DNA of 36,496 nucleotides. Source: Pseudomonas sp. LS-2 (lineage in GTDB: Bacteria > Pseudomonadota > Gammaproteobacteria > Pseudomonadales > Pseudomonadaceae). The DNA lies in the NCBI RefSeq assembly GCF_003605735.1, contig NZ_QXTJ01000017.1, positions 37,540-74,035 on the forward strand, read 5' to 3'. Positions 32,930 to 36,496 of this stretch are shown here, piece by piece. The notes below the pieces were generated by a model that made no database searches, had not been told where the DNA came from, and saw nothing but the letters and a program-made list of their open reading frames with translations. Both the position numbers and the translations under genes were made by a program. Every line of letters begins with the position of its first letter. Within the stretch, counting starts at the first letter, position 1.

Positions 32930-33748
32930 ATGTTCAGCTCCGATAAAGAAGCACCCAGCGAGCTCATCCGCGCCAAGGATCTGCGCGGGTTGGATGTCTG
33001 GGCATTGCCCAGCTTCGACCCTCAGGTCGAAGAACCCGAGCCGGAACCGGTCGCCGAAGAGCCGGAGCCGGCCGAAAGCGAAGAAGTGCCGCTGGAAGAA
33101 GTCCAGCCACTGACCCTGGAAGAGTTGGAAAGCATCCGTCAGGACGCCTACAACGAGGGTTTCGCCATTGGTGAAAAAGAGGGTTTCCACAGCACTCAGC
33201 TCAAGGTGCGTCAGGAGGCGGAAGTCGCCCTGGCAGCCAAGCTGGAAGGCCTGGAAACCTTGATGACGCACCTGCTCGAACCGATTGCCGACCAGGACGC
33301 GCAGATCGAGAAATCCCTGGTTCAACTCGTCGAGCACCTGGCTCGCGAGGTGATTCAGCGCGAACTGAAAACCGATTCCAGCCAGATCGGCAAGGTCTTG
33401 CAGGACGCGTTGCGCCTGCTGCCGATGGGCGCCAACAACGTGCGCATTCTGGTCAACTCTCAGGACTTCGCTCAGGTCAAAGCCCTGCGCGAACGCCACG
33501 AGGAAAGCTGGCGCATTCTCGAAGACGACACCCTGCAACCGGGCGGTTGCCGGGTCGAAACCGAGCACAGTCGCATTGATGCCACGGTCGAGACGCGTCT
33601 GAGCGTGGCCATTGCCAAGATGTTCGATCAGTTGCACGAACAGGCGCTGCACCCCGCAGTGTCCGATGTCAGTGTCGATCTTGAAGCTGCGATCAAGAGT
33701 GCCGAACACGTGATGCAGAAACAGGCGGACGCTTCCGATGCGTCTTGA
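32930..33748 (+). CDS. fliH: Flagellar export ATPase regulator FliH
   Basis: 272 aa. The N-terminal region is acidic and Pro/Glu-rich (about 25-65, repeated EPEPE-type motifs), followed by a long helical segment ([21 protein letters not shown]) and the FliH/YscL C-terminal domain ([20 protein letters not shown]). It binds FliI and docks it at the export gate. ATG 32930 is chosen over GTG 32921 because ACAGG lies 8 nt upstream. It overlaps fliI by 11 nt. Confidence 0.93.
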   Translation: MFSSDKEAPSELIRAKDLRGLDVWALPSFDPQVEEPEPEPVAEEPEPAESEEVPLEEVQPLTLEELESIRQDAYNEGFAIGEKEGFHSTQLKVRQEAEVALAAKLEGLETLMTHLLEPIADQDAQIEKSLVQLVEHLAREVIQRELKTDSSQIGKVLQDALRLLPMGANNVRILVNSQDFAQVKALRERHEESWRILEDDTLQPGGCRVETEHSRIDATVETRLSVAIAKMFDQLHEQALHPAVSDVSVDLEAAIKSAEHVMQKQADASDAS

Positions 33749-35096
33749 GCGCACCAGCTTCGGCAAGCGCCTGAGTACTTACGCCGACGCCATCAAGCTG
33801 CCTGTGCAGCCGGTGGTCGAGGGGCGTCTGCTGCGCATGGTCGGCCTGACCCTCGAAGCCGAAGGGCTGCGTGCGGCCATGGGCAGCCGCTGCGTGGTGA
33901 TTAACGACGACAGTCACCATCCGGTTGAAGTCGAAGCAGAAGTCATGGGCTTCGCCGGTGGCAAGGTGTTTCTGATGCCAGTGGGCAGCGTGGCCGGTAT
34001 CGCGCCGGGTGCCCGCGTCGTGCCGCTGCCGGACACCGGGCGTCTGCCGATGGGTATGACCATGCTCGGTCGCGTGCTCGATGGCGCCGGTCGTCCACTG
34101 GACGGCAAGGGCGGTATGAAAGCCGAAGACTGGGTGCCGCTGGACGGCCCGACCATCAACCCCCTCAAACGTGACCCGATCAGCACGCCGCTGGACGTGG
34201 GCATTCGCTGCATCAACGGTTTGTTGACGGTAGGTCGGGGGCAGCGTCTCGGGCTGTTCGCCGGTACCGGCGTCGGCAAGAGTGTGCTGCTGGGCATGAT
34301 GACCCGGTTCACCGAGGCGGACATCATCGTCGTCGGACTGATCGGCGAACGGGGCCGCGAGGTGAAGGAGTTCATCGAGCACATTCTTGGCGAAGAAGGC
34401 CTCAAGCGCTCGGTGGGCGTGGCGTCGCCAGCGGACGGCGCACCGTTGATGCGTCTGCGCGCGGCCATGTATTGCACCCGCATCGCCGAATACTTTCGTG
34501 ACAAGGGCAAGAACGTCCTGTTGCTGATGGACTCCCTGACCCGTTTCGCCCAGGCCCAGCGGGAAATCGCCCTGGCCATTGGCGAGCCGCCCGCGACCAA
34601 GGGGTATCCGCCTTCGGTGTTCGCCAAGCTGCCCAAGCTGGTCGAGCGCGCCGGTAACGCCGAAAAGGGCGGTGGCTCGATCACCGCGTTCTATACCGTG
34701 CTGTCCGAAGGCGACGATCAGCAAGACCCGATTGCCGACTCGGCGCGGGGGGTGCTGGACGGACACATCGTGCTGTCCCGGCGTCTGGCCGAGGAGGGGC
34801 ATTATCCGGCCATCGACATCGAAGCCTCCATCAGCCGGGTCATGCCGTCCGTGGTCGATGCGCAGCACATGGTCCAGGCGCAGTATTTCAAGCAGCTGTG
34901 GTCGCGTTATCAACAGAGCCGCGACTTGATCAGCGTCGGCGCTTATGTGGCCGGCGGCGATCGCGAAACCGACCTTGCGATCAATCTGCAACCGCAACTG
35001 GTGCAGTACCTGCGCCAGGGTTTGCATGACAACGAAAGCATGCAGAGCAGCGAGGCTCAACTGGCGAAGATCTTCAACCCTCAGGGCGGGAGCTGA
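33738..35096 (+). CDS. fliI: Flagellar export ATPase FliI
   Basis: 452-aa hexameric ATPase of the flagellar type III exporter, related to F1-beta. Walker A GTGVGKS at 176-182, Walker B ending in Asp265 ([13 protein letters not shown]), [10 protein letters not shown] and the ATP-synthase alpha/beta signature ([11 protein letters not shown]). It works with FliH and FliJ at the base of the export gate. The start lies within the fliH 3' end; fliJ begins 6 nt after the stop. Confidence 0.97.
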   Translation: MRLERTSFGKRLSTYADAIKLPVQPVVEGRLLRMVGLTLEAEGLRAAMGSRCVVINDDSHHPVEVEAEVMGFAGGKVFLMPVGSVAGIAPGARVVPLPDTGRLPMGMTMLGRVLDGAGRPLDGKGGMKAEDWVPLDGPTINPLKRDPISTPLDVGIRCINGLLTVGRGQRLGLFAGTGVGKSVLLGMMTRFTEADIIVVGLIGERGREVKEFIEHILGEEGLKRSVGVASPADGAPLMRLRAAMYCTRIAEYFRDKGKNVLLLMDSLTRFAQAQREIALAIGEPPATKGYPPSVFAKLPKLVERAGNAEKGGGSITAFYTVLSEGDDQQDPIADSARGVLDGHIVLSRRLAEEGHYPAIDIEASISRVMPSVVDAQHMVQAQYFKQLWSRYQQSRDLISVGAYVAGGDRETDLAINLQPQLVQYLRQGLHDNESMQSSEAQLAKIFNPQGGS

Positions 35097-35102
35097 TAGG
35101 TC

Positions 35103-35552
35103 ATGGCGCAGAGTCGCGCTGGCCGTCTCGCTCCGGTGGTGGAGATGGCCGAGAAGGCCGAGAAAACGGCCGTTCAGCGTCTGGGGCATTTTCAGGGGCA
35201 GGTGCGGTTAGCCGAGGCCAAGCTGGGCGATCTGGAGAGATTCCGTTCCGACTATCAGCAGCAATGGATCGACAAAGGTGCTCACGGGGTGTCTGGCCAG
35301 TGGCTGATGAATTATCAGCGCTTTCTCAATCAGTTGGAGACTGCGGTCAGTCAGCAGCGTCAGAGTCTGGTCTGGCATCAGAACAACGTGAACAAGGCGC
35401 GGGATGAATGGCAGAAGGCTTATGCGCGGGTCGAAGGACTGCGCAAGTTGGTGCAGCGCTACATCGATGAAGCCCGGGCGCTTGAGGACAAGCGCGAGCA
35501 GAAGCTGCTGGATGAGCTGTCGCAGCGATTGCCCAGGCATGATGGGTTTTGA
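35103..35552 (+). CDS. fliJ: Flagellar export protein FliJ
   Basis: 149-aa charged two-helix coiled-coil protein (VVEMAEKAEKTAVQRLGHFQ; NNVNKARDEWQKAYARVEGL; ALEDKREQKLLDELSQRL). It is the central stalk of the FliI hexamer and escorts chaperone complexes. The ATG at 35103 is 6 nt after fliI. Repeats begin 65 nt after the stop and may end the transcript. Confidence 0.93.
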   Translation: MAQSRAGRLAPVVEMAEKAEKTAVQRLGHFQGQVRLAEAKLGDLERFRSDYQQQWIDKGAHGVSGQWLMNYQRFLNQLETAVSQQRQSLVWHQNNVNKARDEWQKAYARVEGLRKLVQRYIDEARALEDKREQKLLDELSQRLPRHDGF

Positions 35553-35617
35553 GGCTGTTGGTCGCCTGTAGCTGGTACCGCGTGAATCTCAAGCAAGCTT
35601 AGCGCCAGCGCGTACGT
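35553..35617 (+). other. Short unique spacer between fliJ and the repeat array
   Basis: No gene or clear terminator is seen. It is unrelated to the array units that follow. Confidence 0.5.
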
Positions 35618-36496
35618 GATCGTTCCCACGCTCCGCGTGGTCACGCCGCGATTGACGCTCTGCGTCAACGTGGACGCGGAGCGTCCTGCAAGGCATCCCC
35701 ACGCAGGAGCGTGGGAACGATCAGGCCGTTGGACCTTGGGAACGATCGGAGCCAGTGGCATGACCGCGTAATCGCTTCTGCCCGTAGGGCGTGGGAGTCC
35801 GGCTTGCCGACGATCTGCTGCGCAGCAGCAGTAGACTCAAACACCCTGCAGGATCAGGCAGACCCCATCCACCGGGTCTGCTGCCGGTTCCCGGCAGATC
35901 GTCGGCAAGCCGGCCTCCCACGCCTTCGGCAGAATCAAGAGCCGTGCGGTGATCCTGCCCCTCCTCTCGGCGTTTGATTGTTCCCACGCTCCGCGTGGTC
36001 ACGCCGCGATTGACGCTCTGCGTCAACGTGGACGCGGAGCGTCCTGCAAGGCATTCCCACGCTGGAGCGTGGGAACGATCAGGCCGTTGGTCCTTGGGAA
36101 CGATCAGAGCCAGTGGCATGAACGCGTAATCGCTTCTGCCCGGAGGGCGTGGGAGTCCGGCTTGCCGACGATCTGCTGCGCAGCAGCAGTAAACTCAAAC
36201 ACCCTGCAGGATCAGGCAGACCCCATCTACCGGGTCTGCTGCCGGTTCCCGGCAGATCGTCGGCAGGCCGGCCTCCCACGCCTTCGGCAGAATCAAGAGC
36301 GGTGCGGTGATCCTCCCACCACTCGGCATTTGATCGTTCCCACGCTCCGCGTGGTAACGCCGCGATTGACGCTCTGCGTCAATGCGGACGCAAAGCGTCC
36401 TGCAAGGCATTCCCACGCAGGAGCGTGGGAACGATCAGGCCGTTGGTCCTTGGGAACGATCAGAGCCAGTGGCATGAATGCGTAATCGCTTCTGCC
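35618..36496. repeat. Tandem array of ~357-bp composite repeat, at least 2.45 units, continues past window
   Basis: Units start at 35622, 35980 and 36336 (periods 358 and 356 bp); the third is cut by the window edge. Units 1 and 2 are nearly identical by eye, differing at scattered bases. Each unit holds inverted repeat A (17-nt perfect arms GATCGTTCCCACGCTCC at 35618-35634 and its complement at 35706-35722 in unit 1), with an inner TTGACGC/GCGTCAA hairpin at 35652-35668. It also holds inverted repeat B (31-nt arms at 35788-35818 and 35894-35924, one mismatch). Inside B are CAGACCC/GGGTCTG and CTGCCGG/CCGGCAG hairpins. No coding capacity is credible. Confidence 0.92.

Noticed and set aside
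35459..36485. Open frames on both strands in the terminal array
   Set aside because: They are translations of the tandem repeat (the same peptide recurs in each unit), without ribosome binding sites or family similarity.
35618..36496. CRISPR array
   Set aside because: Units are about 357 bp and nearly identical throughout, with no short direct repeats separated by unique spacers and no cas genes.

Overview
This window comes from a GC-rich gammaproteobacterial chromosome, almost certainly a fluorescent-group Pseudomonas. The gene order (flagellin glycosylation island, fliC, flaG, fliD, fliS, fliT-like, fleQ, fleS-fleR, fliEFGHIJ), the FleQ/FleS/FleR proteins, the sigma-54 and FliA promoters and the REP-like repeats all point there. 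All genes are on the + strand.

Region 1 (1-19677) is a flagellin glycosylation island. It opens with the 3' part of a large multi-domain glycosyltransferase. A five-gene CDP-sugar cassette follows (rfbF, rfbG, an RmlC-type epimerase, a NovU/TylCIII-type C-methyltransferase and an SDR), predicted to make a CDP-linked C-methyl-branched 6-deoxyhexose. Then come a second large glycosyltransferase and a complete CMP-pseudaminic acid pathway: pseB, pseC, a pseudaminic-acid-associated methylase, pseF, a pseG-pseH fusion and pseI. After a repeat-filled gap come a KAS III (FabH-like) condensing enzyme, a Maf-type flagellin glycosyltransferase, an unknown 85-residue protein and a hexapeptide-repeat acyltransferase. 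Most neighbouring genes overlap by 4 nt (ATGA or GTGA).

Region 2 (19678-25079) carries two tandem flagellin genes, each with its own FliA (sigma-28) promoter and a similar leader, then flaG, fliD, fliS and a fliT-like chaperone. The second flagellin (285 aa) is compact and uses preferred codons. The first (383 aa) has a longer, divergent central region and mixed codon use.

Region 3 (25080-29510) holds the regulators. FleQ is the sigma-54 activator with c-di-GMP motifs. A terminator and a clear sigma-54 promoter separate it from the FleS/FleR two-component pair.

Region 4 (29511-35552) is the basal body and export operon fliEFGHIJ, behind a REPIN-like hairpin and a second sigma-54 promoter. 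The window ends in a non-coding tandem array (35618 to the edge) of about 357-bp composite units built from two long inverted repeats. Pieces of the same composite lie after pseI.

Together the island supplies activated sugars and transferases to decorate the flagellins encoded next to it. The regulators and sigma-54 promoters drive the basal-body genes, and FliA drives the filament genes.
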